Below the pieces are notes generated by a model. It had not been told where the DNA came from. It ran no database searches and saw only the letters and a program-made list of their open reading frames with translations. The translations under genes and the position numbers were made by a program. This document shows positions 28,166-36,637 of a stretch of 64,000 nucleotides of DNA, piece after piece (position 1 is the first letter of the stretch; every line of letters begins with the position of its first letter). The stretch covers positions 5,762,001 to 5,826,000 of the forward strand of contig NZ_CP097484.1 of assembly GCF_023546765.1 (NCBI RefSeq). Reading direction: 5' to 3'. The DNA comes from Methylobacterium tardum. GTDB lineage: Bacteria; Pseudomonadota; Alphaproteobacteria; Rhizobiales; Beijerinckiaceae.

Positions 28166-28948
28166 GCCTACTCCCGGCCCTCAAACGCTCGACGTGTCCG
28201 TTGCGCTCTGCCGGGCGAGCGGCCCCGGACCGCGATGGCATGCCATCATGATCGACTGTTGTCCTGGCGCGTGCTCAAGGCTGATGGATTACGGGGGACT
28301 GACTAGCCGGCGCAACTCACGCTCGGGGCGACCGGTGGCGTTTGCAGCATCACGATCCGCGCGTTCATCGATCCTCATGCGCAAGGCGGTTCGTGCGCGT
28401 GGCGGCATACGCGGTTCAGAGTAGCCTTGCGCCGTGGCGCATCATGTCGTCGGCGGCGCACAGGGTTGGGCTCTCCGCCGGGGTGCGATCGACGGGGCGG
28501 TGCGCATGGCACCTGCGGGATCCGATCTGCTAGACTTTGCGTGCGCACGAAAACTGGGCTCGATATGCCGGGAACGAGCCCTTCGACCAGCCTCTGATCC
28601 TCCGTCCGGACGGCCGCCTGTCCTTCGAAAATGCCCGGAACGTTGGGGACCGGATCTGAGCGCTGCCGGCTGAGCATAGGCCGGGTGTCGTCGCCCGCAG
28701 CCTCAGCCGCGCTGCAGATGATGCAGCGGGGCGTACGGCGCAGTGCCGTGACCGTCTGGTTCGTGGGGTGCAACCCGGATGGTGCGGCGCGTGGGCCTGG
28801 ACCGGGAACTCGGCCCGGATCACCTCCTGATCAACGCGCGTCTGCCATCGGGCGCCCTGGAGCACTCCGGATAGCCACGGCACCGACGAAACCCTGACTG
28901 CAACGCGGACGGCGCCCGCCAACCGCGCCTAGCTGACGCCTCCGGTGC
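28166..28948. other. Long intergenic stretch without a supported gene
   Basis: About 780 bp. Several overlapping frames on both strands lack family features. A 40-codon rightward frame at 28537-28659 (TTG start, containing PFDQPLILRPDGRLSFENAR) looks protein-like but is too short and lacks a clear ribosome site. The region could be a decayed gene. Confidence 0.35.
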
Positions 28949-29368
28949 CTAGTAGTCGTACCCGACGTGCGCACGTTGACGGACGTAAGGGCCGGCGGCA
29001 CCGGGCGCCACGACCATCACGGCCCGCGGCGCCGGGTCGAACGGCATCGTCGCGGCGCTGAAGGCGATGAACCCGGCCGCCGCCCGAACGTCGTCGGGCC
29101 GACGGGGATCCCGAGCGATCAGGTCTGCCTCCCGCGACAAGCGGAGATTGCAGAGCCGAGACGGCAGGCCGCCCGCGGGCGTACACGCATCATGGCGCGC
29201 GCAGGCGCGATCCAGCGCGTCGACGGGGGGAAGCGGCGCGCGGTTGCCAAGGCCGCAGTAATTGCCGTGCACGAGGAGCGGCGGCGTGCTCGAGAGTTCC
29301 TGCGCCTGCGCCTGTGGGGACGACAATCCGGCCGCGGCGAGACAGAAGGCAGCAATTCTGGTTCGCAT
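28949..29368 (-). CDS. Secreted phospholipase A2-like small protein
   Basis: Protein of 139 residues with a Sec signal peptide (MRTRIAAFCLAAAGLSSPQA, cleavage about 22-24). The mature part has a phospholipase A2 signature: a calcium-loop-like YCGLGN, then LDRACARHDACT, matching the CxxHDxC active-site helix with catalytic His-Asp. A Cys (SRLCNLRLS) follows that could pair. The family cleaves the sn-2 acyl chain of phospholipids and needs calcium. The remainder is divergent and short, so activity is unproven. It lies next to a Gly/Tyr-rich exported protein on the same strand. Confidence 0.65.
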   Translation of the reverse strand: MRTRIAAFCLAAAGLSSPQAQAQELSSTPPLLVHGNYCGLGNRAPLPPVDALDRACARHDACTPAGGLPSRLCNLRLSREADLIARDPRRPDDVRAAAGFIAFSAATMPFDPAPRAVMVVAPGAAGPYVRQRAHVGYDY

Positions 29369-29459
29369 GACGGACGCCTCATCGGATCAGGTGATGGAGT
29401 GATGCGGAACGCCGGAGGTCGGCGTTCCCGGCGCGGTAATGCCGTCCCTGTGGCTGACC

Positions 29460-29897
29460 TCAGTTCGGGCGGCAGACGCCGGCATAGGCGTCCCAATATT
29501 GGTACGGACCGCATCCGCCGGACGTCGCTCCGTAGTAGCCCGCCGCCGCGGCGGCACTGACGCCGGCGGCGGCCAGCCCATAGCCATACGGCCGATAGCG
29601 ATAGCCGTAGGCTCCGTATCCGGGGCGAACGTAACGGCCATAGCCGCTGCGATAGGCATAGGCACGGCCGTAACGGCCGACGCCGCCGCGGTAGGCATAC
29701 GCACTGCGGTATCCGCCGCGATAGCCTCCTATCGCTCCGCCATGAAAACCGCCGGCTCGGAAGCCGCCCGCGTGAAAGCCGCCGCCCCGGAAGCCGCCAC
29801 CCCGGAAGCCGCCAGCCCCAAAGCCGCGTGCCTCCGCAGCAGCGCTGGTGAGGATCAGGGCGGTGACGGCGGAAACAGCAATGATGAAGCACTTCAT
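29460..29897 (-). CDS. Exported Gly/Tyr/Arg-rich low-complexity protein
   Basis: Protein of 145 residues from an ATG at 29897 with a strong AAGGAGG site; the open frame upstream to 30224 is not expected to be translated. A signal peptide (MKCFIIAVSAVTALILTSAA, cleavage after AEA) precedes a repeat region of GGFRGGGF/GGFHAGGF units. A Tyr/Arg-rich stretch (YRYRPYGYGLAAAG) follows, then a C-terminal GCGPYQYWDAYAGVC segment that may form a disulphide. Such small envelope proteins are common in Methylobacterium and Bradyrhizobium; their function is unknown, perhaps cell-surface structure. Confidence 0.8.
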   Translation of the reverse strand: MKCFIIAVSAVTALILTSAAAEARGFGAGGFRGGGFRGGGFHAGGFRAGGFHGGAIGGYRGGYRSAYAYRGGVGRYGRAYAYRSGYGRYVRPGYGAYGYRYRPYGYGLAAAGVSAAAAAGYYGATSGGCGPYQYWDAYAGVCRPN

Positions 29898-30611
29898 GAG
29901 ATCGGCCCCTCCTTGTTGATGGAACGGCAGGCACAGCCAGGCCGCATGCCAAAGTGGAGATTTGAACATTCCACCATTCGAGCAGATCGGCGCGAACTCT
30001 ATTCTGAGCCGGCTCGATCCGCTTGATCGAAAGGGACAGCCGAGATGGTTCCAGGCCCGGGCCGCCCCGTCGGTCGGAGGCAGGACTGAATGACGCCTCA
30101 TGCCGGATATGACGGCCGGTTCATTCAATGCGGACCGGATTGCTTCGGATTGATTTTTATAGGTGAAGCAGAAACGCATTCTTGGACTGAGAGTTTTGGA
30201 ATATAGTTGGAGATCCCGTCGCATACGGTCGCTCGGCAGGGCCGAGCTGCTACCCTGCTACGCGTGCGTACGGGACAGGCGGCTGTCGATGATCATGCGT
30301 CATCGCTCACGGCGTTCGCGATCTGACGACCCATCACGGTCGGGCGGGAGGGGAGCGGATGAGCACGGGATCGAGCCTCACGGACGTGCCGGCGATCCAG
30401 GCTTCGCGGCGCCCGAACGCGGCGACTTCCGGCTCATCCCGGGCGCGCTGGCGGCAAATTCGGGGCGCGCGGTGACGGAGGATTCCGAGCAGGATCTCGT
30501 CTGCGCGGAAACAACCGGGAGTCAGGCCTTCGCCGGTGCGGTCGGTCCTGACAGTCAGCTCTACGCGGGACCCGCCTCCGCGCGATTTCGACCTCCGGAG
30601 TAGAAGTCGCA
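29898..30611. other. Long intergenic stretch without a supported gene
   Basis: About 710 bp. A rightward 146-codon frame at 30163-30603 and a leftward one at 30334-30651 overlap each other and show only compositional Arg/Gly bias. Bases about 30130-30230 are noticeably less GC-rich and may hold a promoter. Confidence 0.4.
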
Positions 30612-30923
30612 TTATTTCAGGTTGGCTTTGCCGTTCTTCCTGTACTCGCACGCCGCCATGGTGTCGAACAGCACAAATTCTGGGCCTTTCGCGCTCAGGC
30701 AGCTCTTCCCGAAACTACGAGACGAATCCGGCTTGCTGCACGTGTAATGAGTCGACAGTCGAGACGCCAGCAAGGCGCTCACCCGCTCGCATCGTTTCTG
30801 ACGGTATCCGGAATCGGGCTGATAGTAGAACTTGCCCAGCGCCTCGATGTGGCCCGGGGCCGACGTCGCTGACGAGCATGCCGGCAGAGCAACAATCAGG
30901 GACAACAGGAGCTTGGGATTCAT
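30612..30923 (-). CDS. Small putative lipoprotein
   Basis: Protein of 103 residues. The N-terminus MNPKLLLSLIVALPACSSAT has a lipobox-like LPAC with Cys16. The mature part contains four further cysteines (RCERV, YTCSKP, KSCLSA, AACEYR) that could form two disulphides, plus several basic residues. No named family was recognised. It is expected to be exported and perhaps lipid-anchored. Confidence 0.6.
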   Translation of the reverse strand: MNPKLLLSLIVALPACSSATSAPGHIEALGKFYYQPDSGYRQKRCERVSALLASRLSTHYTCSKPDSSRSFGKSCLSAKGPEFVLFDTMAACEYRKNGKANLK

Positions 30924-30999
30924 AACGGCACGTCTTCGTTCTTGGCCGCCGCACCGTGTTTCGGGGCCGAACAGCCGCCGCTGCGCCTGATGCGCGCGC

Positions 31000-32208
31000 T
31001 CATGCAGGGTCGATCGAAGCGGGCAGATGACAGAAGAAGATCGGACCTCTGAGATAGCGGGCTCGGAATGAGGGGTTGGGCCTTTCGGTCGCGTTCCGAG
31101 CGTTCATGGGCTGAACGGTGTCCGCCGGCTTGTTCTCGCGCCGCCACCCGCTCGGCGTCGTGCCCGACCAGCGCCGGAACGCATGTGTGAAGGCGGCGAG
31201 TTCGGAAAACCCCAGGACCTCCGAGATCTGCGTCACGCTCATAGTGGTGTCGGCGAGGAGTTGCTTGGCGACCCGGAACTTCGCCTCGTTGGCGAGCTGC
31301 CGGAAGGTCGTTCCCTCAGCCCGCAGGCGACGGCTCAAGGTGCGGCGGTCCACGAGCCGCAAGCGCGCCACGCGCTCCGCCTTGCAGCGCTGCCGGGTCA
31401 CCTGGATCCGGAGATATTGACGAAGCTCATCCGTCAAGTTCGACGCTTGTTCGGCCTCGAGCCGGCGGATACGGCCCTCTGCCATGCGGCAGACAACCGG
31501 TTTTGCCCCGGCGACACGCTGTTCCATAAGCTTGGCCGAGAAGACCAGGGCGGCCACTTCCTGATCGAACCGGACGGGCGCTTGGAAGAAGCGGTCATAG
31601 GGACTGGCGTCGCGCGGCTTTGAGCGCGGCAGCAGGACCTCCTGCAGAGCCCAATCAGCCCTGCACAGCGCCCGGAGGACGTTGGCCATCGTGGCGAGCG
31701 CCCGCTCCGAATGGATCGCCGCCCAATCGGCTTCCGGACCATACGGAGCGTAGCTGAGGACGGCGATGTCGCAATCGATGCCAAGCCCGACCACCGCCCC
31801 CCAGTTCTGAACGCCGACGTGCAAGACGAGCGCACGCAGGGCGTCGCCCACGGTCTCCGAGTGCCGCATCAGCACGCCGAGCTGTCGCAGCGACCCCAGG
31901 GACGCGCGCTGGCCGATGAGCAGCCCGAGATGCGGACAATTCGTCCGGTCGGCCCCGAGCGTGATGAGCCGGTTGAGGTCTGCATAGGGGACGCGCGTGC
32001 CGCCGTCGAAGAGACCGGGGTCAAGCTTCAACTCGGCAAGGAGGTCGCCCGGATCGGCTCCGAGTTCGACAAGGGCGGCGTAGATCGCCTGTTTGACCCC
32101 CGGACGGCTCAACGCGACAGGGAGCAGCTGCCCGTTCGCACCGGCGCTGCCGGGTCTCATGGGCCGCATCGCGGGTCCCGGCGCTCCTGCTGTGACAGAA
32201 GAGGACAT
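31000..32208 (-). CDS. AraC-family regulator with arabinose-binding-like N-terminal domain
   Basis: From the ATG at 32208 (AGGGGTGG ribosome site) the protein has 402 residues; a start at 32292 is possible. The N-terminal 200 residues fit the domain seen in OruR/ArgR-type AraC proteins (LGLLIGQRASLGSLRQLGVL, YDRFFQAPVRFDQ). The C-terminus has the AraC fold (VDRRTLSRRLRAEGTTFRQL, TMSVTQISEVLGFSELAAFT, RRWSGTTPSGWRR). The last 45 residues are an unusual extension. It lies next to an MFS gene on the same strand and could regulate it. Effector unknown. Confidence 0.9.
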   Translation of the reverse strand: MSSSVTAGAPGPAMRPMRPGSAGANGQLLPVALSRPGVKQAIYAALVELGADPGDLLAELKLDPGLFDGGTRVPYADLNRLITLGADRTNCPHLGLLIGQRASLGSLRQLGVLMRHSETVGDALRALVLHVGVQNWGAVVGLGIDCDIAVLSYAPYGPEADWAAIHSERALATMANVLRALCRADWALQEVLLPRSKPRDASPYDRFFQAPVRFDQEVAALVFSAKLMEQRVAGAKPVVCRMAEGRIRRLEAEQASNLTDELRQYLRIQVTRQRCKAERVARLRLVDRRTLSRRLRAEGTTFRQLANEAKFRVAKQLLADTTMSVTQISEVLGFSELAAFTHAFRRWSGTTPSGWRRENKPADTVQPMNARNATERPNPSFRARYLRGPIFFCHLPASIDPA

Positions 32209-32482
32209 GGCCACCCCTGTTTCAACCCTGAGTCGGTCCAAGCAGTGCAGTTGACATAAGATAAGGCCGGACGTCTTGATCGAATGGGACATTGCCCCGG
32301 GGCGGCTGGGCGCGAAGGCCCCAAATCGTTCGATCGGCCTGGATCCGCGGCCGCCCGAGAGTCAGCTGGTTGCCGCCTGTTCGGTGAGCGCCAGCTTCTC
32401 TAGGCAATCCTGCTCGCCACGCGCCGAAGGTGCCCGCGCAGGCAGCCCCGCAACCGAGGATGCGGGCCGGTGGCGCCCCCGG

Positions 32483-33718
32483 TCAGGCAGGCTGCATGCT
32501 GGCGGCCAGACGCTCGCGCCGACGTGTCCGGCGTCCCGGCTCGGAGGTCGCGTCGAGCCAGATGACCAAGGCGAGGGCGATCAGCGCGGGCGCGCCGAGC
32601 GCCAGGAACGAGCCGGTCCAGCCGAGCACGGACTGCGCCAGGCCGCCGTACCAGGCCGAGAGCGCGCCGCCGATGCCCTGCACGGCGTTGACGGTGCCGA
32701 GCGCCGTCTGGGTGCGGCCCGAGCCCCAGGTGAGATCCGCCACCACCACGGGCACGGCCACGCCGACAATGCCTGAGGCCACGCCGTCGAAGATCTCGGC
32801 CGAGATGAGCCAGACCGGGTCGTCGATGAAGGCGGACAGGGCTGCGCGCACCGGCAGCACGGCGAGGGCGACCAGCAGGAGCTTGCGGCGCCCGCGCTTG
32901 TCGGCGAGGGAGCCGGCGAAGAGGGCCACCGGGATCATGACCAGCTGCGCGACCATGACGTACCGGGCCGTCCAGGCCGTGGCGTCCGTGCCGGCCGCCA
33001 CGAGCTTCTGCCCGAGCAGGCTCAGCATGCCGCCGTTGCCGAGGTTGAACAGCGCGAGCGCCACCGCCAGCACCATCAGCTTGCGGTTCGAAAGCACGCT
33101 GCGGGTGGTCGCCCGTTCCGGCTTGTCGTCCGGATCGTCCTCCTTCCAGCCGACCGCGCGGCGTCCGTTGTAGCAGTGACCGGGCGTCGTCACGCTGGCC
33201 GCGATGGCCAGCACGGCCATGGCCCCGAGCACCCAGAAGGCCACGGCGGGTCCGAACTGGACGGTGCCGAAGCTGATGAGGCCCGCCGCGATGAGGATGC
33301 CGAGGTGGTTGTAGGCCTGATTGCGGCCCTGCTGCTTCGGGAAGCGGTCCTTGCCGACAATGCCGAGCGTCAACTCGGTGACGGCGGGCAGAAGCAGCAC
33401 GCCGCCGGCGGCCGCCAGCATCTGGGCGGCGAACACGGCCGGGAAGGACTTGGCCGGCATGATCAGCAGCGTGCCGGCCAGGATGGCGGCGCAGGCGGCG
33501 GCGATGAGGAGACGGGGTCGCCCGATCCGGTCGACAAGGGCGCCGGCCGGCCCGCTCAGGCACAGCGCGCCGACGCCCACGAGCGTCGTCACGAACCCGA
33601 CCCGCGCCGGGGACCATCCTCCCGTCTCGGCGAGCCACGTTCCCAGGAAGGGACCGAGGCCGCCCTGGATGTCGCCGGTGAAGACGTTGATGAGCGCAAG
33701 GTGCGTGGTGGCGAGCAT
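32483..33718 (-). CDS. MFS transporter
   Basis: Protein of about 411 residues from the ATG at 33718, or 418 from a GTG at 33739 whose ribosome site is too close. Twelve hydrophobic helices are apparent. MFS loop motifs are GPAGALVDRIGRPRLL after helix 2 and GSLADKRGRRKLLL in the second half. The branch looks like drug/metabolite exporters rather than sugar porters, but no substrate can be read. It is followed by the AraC-type gene on the same strand after a gap of about 270 bp. Confidence 0.87.
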   Translation of the reverse strand: MLATTHLALINVFTGDIQGGLGPFLGTWLAETGGWSPARVGFVTTLVGVGALCLSGPAGALVDRIGRPRLLIAAACAAILAGTLLIMPAKSFPAVFAAQMLAAAGGVLLLPAVTELTLGIVGKDRFPKQQGRNQAYNHLGILIAAGLISFGTVQFGPAVAFWVLGAMAVLAIAASVTTPGHCYNGRRAVGWKEDDPDDKPERATTRSVLSNRKLMVLAVALALFNLGNGGMLSLLGQKLVAAGTDATAWTARYVMVAQLVMIPVALFAGSLADKRGRRKLLLVALAVLPVRAALSAFIDDPVWLISAEIFDGVASGIVGVAVPVVVADLTWGSGRTQTALGTVNAVQGIGGALSAWYGGLAQSVLGWTGSFLALGAPALIALALVIWLDATSEPGRRTRRRERLAASMQPA

Positions 33719-33921
33719 GGTCTCAGGCCGGTGTGCCACGACCTCCCGGAAGAAGGGCGTCGCAGCCCGCGCTTGGTGCGCGAAGACAGGTCACCAGAGA
33801 CGTTCGAACAACCTAAACCGTTCCGCCTCGGGCGCGTTGCGCGTGATCGCAGGTAGACGGCCGGAGACGCTGGGCCGGATCAAGGTTAGCGGCTGCCACA
33901 AACCAGATGTCGTACTTTGTG

Positions 33922-33947
33922 GGAACGGTTTTCGAGGCGACGACGTT
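33922..33947 (+). promoter_or_regulatory. EcfG-type general-stress promoter (GGAAC-N17-CGTT)
   Basis: GGAAC at 33922-33926 and CGTT at 33944-33947 are separated by exactly 17 bp, the consensus for the alphaproteobacterial sigma-EcfG. It ends 31 nt before the TTG start of the exported protein at 33979. This was the only exact match noticed when the window was scanned by eye. Confidence 0.65.
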
Positions 33948-33978
33948 CTTGGAGCCATCATCGAAACGGAGACACAGC

Positions 33979-34233
33979 TTGAAGACAATCGCTTTGACCC
34001 TCGCCGCCGGTGCCGCTCTCGTGGGCGCCGCCTCGACTGCCCAGGCGCATGAGTGGGGTGGCGGCTACGGATATGGTCCTGGTTACGGTCACTCCCGCGT
34101 CATCGTGCGGGAGGGCTATCGCGACGGCTACCGTGGCGTCGGCTCCCGGTATCGCGACTGGGATCGCCCGGGCGTGCGCGTGATCGAGCGTCGTGACGGC
34201 GGCTTCCACCGCCATCACGACTGGGACGACTGA
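33979..34233 (+). CDS. Small exported Gly/Tyr/Arg/His-rich protein under an EcfG promoter
   Basis: A TTG start at 33979 is preferred: it has GGAGA 8 nt upstream and begins a clean signal peptide (LKTIALTLAAGAALVGAAS, cleavage after AQA). The 60-residue mature part is rich in Gly, Tyr, Arg and His (GGYGYGPGYGHSRVIV, GGFHRHHDWDD), possibly metal-binding through the terminal His cluster. An upstream start at 33907 would overlap the promoter. The consensus EcfG promoter predicts induction in the general stress response. Function unknown. Confidence 0.7.
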   Translation: MKTIALTLAAGAALVGAASTAQAHEWGGGYGYGPGYGHSRVIVREGYRDGYRGVGSRYRDWDRPGVRVIERRDGGFHRHHDWDD

Positions 34234-34259
34234 GCGGCCGCCCCGTTCGGAGCCTCTCG

Positions 34260-34281
34260 GGGGCGCCCTGCCGGGCGCCCC
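34260..34281 (+). terminator. Strong GC hairpin after the exported-protein gene
   Basis: GGGGCGCCC (34260-34268) and GGGCGCCCC (34273-34281) form a perfect 9-bp stem with a TGCC loop, 26 nt after the stop. The following T content is low, as is common in high-GC genomes. Confidence 0.55.
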
Positions 34282-34519
34282 ATCTGCGTTCTTGCCAGCC
34301 CGATGCTGGCCGCTTCGCGGCTCTCGCCGGCCGCAACTCGCCCGCCGCGCGGCGCCAAGGTGCTGCTGAAGCCATGTCCGGTCTCGGCCCGGCACCTCCC
34401 GCCCGATTGAGTAGCAGTTTTGCTGTACGGCGCTGGATCGGTTTGGCCGCTAGGGACGTTAGAGGGCCCATGCACCGGTCCGATGGGGCTGCCTGCTTTG
34501 GCTGGGGGAGCGCCCTGAG

Positions 34520-34744
34520 ATGCCTCACAACCAGTTCCGGGTGACGCTGGAAACCCGCGACGGCCGACGCGTCCTCACCGCGGCCGCGGAGCGCGAGGCC
34601 GCATTGATGGCCGAATCTGTCCTGCGCCGCTACGCGGGCGAGCCTCTCACGGTCGGCTTCAGCGTCGAGTGCGCGGATCGCGAGGCGAGCCGCCGCATCG
34701 CCTTCTACCTGACGGATCTGGTCCTCGAACTCGATCTCGCCTGA
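34520..34744 (+). CDS. Small hypothetical protein
   Basis: Protein of 74 residues (MPHNQFRVTLETRDGRRVLT start, LTDLVLELDLA end). The pattern looks like a compact alpha/beta cytosolic domain with alternating beta and helical segments and many Arg/Glu. No family was recognised. A hairpin separates it from the upstream exported-protein gene, so it is probably expressed separately. It converges with the sigma-factor gene. Confidence 0.55.
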   Translation: MPHNQFRVTLETRDGRRVLTAAAEREAALMAESVLRRYAGEPLTVGFSVECADREASRRIAFYLTDLVLELDLA

Positions 34745-34883
34745 GACCGGGCCCGAGCTTCCGGGCGCGGATCGCCCTCGCTTCTCGGCTGCCACCGCGG
34801 CCGTTCAACCATCCCCACTCGCGGCCGTCATCCTGGTCGCGAGCGCGTCGATGTCGGGGTCTCCGACGAGGGCGTTGCAAGCC

Positions 34884-35558
34884 CTACGCGAGCTCGGCGA
34901 CGAGCAGGGCTCGGGCGCGGCTCACCCGGCTCTTCACAGTGCCCGTCTGACATCCCATCACCTCGGCGGCCGCCTCATACGTGAGGCCTTGTGCACCCAC
35001 GAGCAACAAGGCCTCGCGCTGAAGCTCAGGCAGCTTGCCGATATGGGACCAGACGGTCTGCAGGTCGGAACCGTGCTCCTGGGCCGCCGGAGCCGTGAGT
35101 TGCGCCGCAGCAGCGCCATCCACATCCTCGACCTCGCGCTTCCGCTTGCGGCACTCGGTGTAGAACTGGTTGCGTAGGATGGTGCAGAGCCACGCCTTCA
35201 GGTTCGAGCCTGTTGCGAACAGGTTCTGGTGAGCCCAGGCCCGCAGGACGGTCTCCTGCACCAGGTCGTCGGCGCGCGAGGCGTCGGCGATGAGCGACAA
35301 GGCGAACGCGCGCAGCCCAGGAAGCGCTTTGGTCAGCTCCGCGCGAAAGAACAAAGCCCTCTCGCGGCTCTGCCCCTCCAGGGTGGCATCGAGCTGCGCC
35401 ACGAGATCAAGCAGACGCTGCGGTGTCTGCGCCCGCGTCAGCGCTTCGTAGGCGCCGCGCAGATGGGCGCCGAGATGATCCCGCACACCGGGAGGGAGTG
35501 AGGCCGTATCCGGGCGGTCGGGTGGTTTCGGCCGGCCAGATGTCGGCCCTTCGCTCAT
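34884..35558 (-). CDS. EcfG-type sigma factor with fused N-terminal NepR-like domain
   Basis: Protein of 224 residues from the ATG at 35558. Residues about 25-60 (HLGAHLRGAYEALTRAQTP, then QRLLDLVAQLDATL) match the two-helix core of NepR, the anti-sigma of EcfG (family pattern IGRxLRxLYDDVV...PVPDRFLDLLxxL). Residues 68-145 are sigma region 2 of EcfG type (ADDLVQETVLRAWAHQ, LKAWLCTILRNQFYTE, CRKRKREVEDVDG). Residues 173-222 are region 4 (LPELQREALLLVGAQGLTYE, GTVKSRVSRARALL). NepR and EcfG are normally separate neighbouring genes, so the fusion is unusual and suggests an intrinsically autoinhibited sigma, perhaps released by PhyR. Sigma identity is secure; the NepR call rests on motif recognition. 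Confidence 0.85.
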   Translation of the reverse strand: MSEGPTSGRPKPPDRPDTASLPPGVRDHLGAHLRGAYEALTRAQTPQRLLDLVAQLDATLEGQSRERALFFRAELTKALPGLRAFALSLIADASRADDLVQETVLRAWAHQNLFATGSNLKAWLCTILRNQFYTECRKRKREVEDVDGAAAAQLTAPAAQEHGSDLQTVWSHIGKLPELQREALLLVGAQGLTYEAAAEVMGCQTGTVKSRVSRARALLVAELA

Positions 35559-35989
35559 CAACCTGTCTGTCAAGACATGTCCTCTCAAGACATCCGCCGT
35601 ACTGCCGAGCTCCGGTCCATCGTGCACGTCGTCCGACGTGACGGCGCGGAACGATGGGCCATCCAGCGATGGCGTCCCGGAAATGCGCGTCTTCAAGCGT
35701 CCACCCTCTGCCATAGGCCCCGCCACCTGACTGTACAGTGAACATCTAACCCTGCAAGCCGAGGATCGTTCTGTGAGGCTTGTGCGTTTGTGGTGGCTCC
35801 GTTCGGTCCGCAGCGGAGGTTGGTGAGACGAGCAGGAGCTGCGAGGATCGTCGCGTTCAGCGATGCCCGGACCTCGGGCCGTGCCAAACGAGGGGGCTGG
35901 TCGGGAACGGCGCTCGATCGGGGCGCTGCCGGGGACCGGGTTTGGATCGCTCCCGTTGTCGTTCGAAAAGGAACCGCTGGGCAGCGACG
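35559..35989. other. Divergent promoter region upstream of the sigma-factor gene
   Basis: About 430 bp. The leftward frame of the sigma gene stays open to 36062, but the extra N-terminal sequence has no domain features. The right end holds a near-consensus EcfG promoter (35932-35957). No other gene was supported. Confidence 0.4.
35932..35957 (+). promoter_or_regulatory. Near-consensus EcfG promoter (GGGAC-N17-CGTT)
   Basis: One mismatch from GGAAC-N17-CGTT, ending 32 nt before the ATG at 35990. In a GC-rich genome a single-mismatch match can arise by chance, so it is only a candidate, although it lies beside the EcfG-type sigma gene. Confidence 0.35.
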
Positions 35990-36244
35990 ATGCCACAAAG
36001 TGTAGTCTATCGAATCGAAGACAGGTCGGACGGCCGTTTCGATGTTGTCGTGACGCTCGCATCCGGCAAGGTCTTCAAGCGTTCTGGATGCGTCACGCGG
36101 GCCGAGGTCGATGCTTGGATCGACGGATTACGGGTCCTGATGGCGGCGGTCGGTGCGCCCGTATCGTCGGCCGACGACGCGTCGCAGGAGGCGTCGCGCC
36201 TCGGATCGCAGACGGCGCACGATGCCGATCAAACCACGTCTTGA
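35990..36244 (+). CDS. Small hypothetical protein
   Basis: Protein of 84 residues from an ATG at 35990. The N-terminal 50 residues look like a compact beta-sheet domain (SVVYRIEDRSDGRFDVVVTL, GKVFKRSGCVTRAEVDAWID), similar in style to short DUF proteins of this order. The C-terminal 30 residues are Ser/Ala/Asp-rich and disordered. It converges with the XRE gene. A candidate EcfG-type promoter precedes it. Function unknown. Confidence 0.6.
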   Translation: MPQSVVYRIEDRSDGRFDVVVTLASGKVFKRSGCVTRAEVDAWIDGLRVLMAAVGAPVSSADDASQEASRLGSQTAHDADQTTS

Positions 36245-36310
36245 GCGTAGGACCTGCCTCCGTCCGCCTTCGGAGCCTGCTCTTCCACGCGCCCAAAGGC
36301 GATTAACGGC

Positions 36311-36637
36311 CTAGGCTTCGTCGTCCTCGGCCCGGGCGGTGAGATCGCCGAACAGGATCTCGTACGTCATCGGATCGTAGAAGCGCATCACGTTCCGGAC
36401 GAACTCCCGAGGCTCGATTTTCAGCGCCTCCGCCCAGGCCCGGTAGCGATCCGGAGGGATGCGGCCGCGCCCCGTCTCGAGTTGCGAGATGAACGTATAG
36501 TATTCCGCACCCACGAGAGCGGCGAGCTGCCGTTGCGACAGGCCCTGCGCCTCCCGCAATTCCTTCAGATACCGCCCACCTTCGCGACGCAGCTCCAGCA
36601 CCTCCTCCGAGTCCAGGCGTTGGTAATGCGCATACAC
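36311..36637 (-). CDS. XRE-family helix-turn-helix regulator
   Basis: A GTG start at 36637 with GGAAGG 9 nt upstream gives 108 residues; a frame open to 36730 would add 31 residues without domain features. The XRE fold is clear at about 20-75: LKELREAQGLSQRQLAALVG, AEYYTFISQLETGRGRIPPD and RAWAEALKIEPREFV. The C-terminal YDPMTYEILFGD is typical of a conserved alphaproteobacterial group. It is divergent from the type I secretion genes with a 364-bp intergenic region between, making it a candidate regulator of that system. Confidence 0.88.
   Translation of the reverse strand: MYAHYQRLDSEEVLELRREGGRYLKELREAQGLSQRQLAALVGAEYYTFISQLETGRGRIPPDRYRAWAEALKIEPREFVRNVMRFYDPMTYEILFGDLTARAEDDEA

Noticed and set aside
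26537..28306. 589-codon rightward frame opposite the TAXI gene
   Set aside because: Antisense shadow; the leftward frame has a signal anchor and TAXI motifs.
28537..28659. 40-residue frame with PFDQPLILRPDGRLSFENAR
   Set aside because: Protein-like but very short, TTG start without good ribosome site; noted as possible remnant only.
30163..30603. 146-codon rightward frame
   Set aside because: Overlaps a leftward frame and lacks any structural or family signature.
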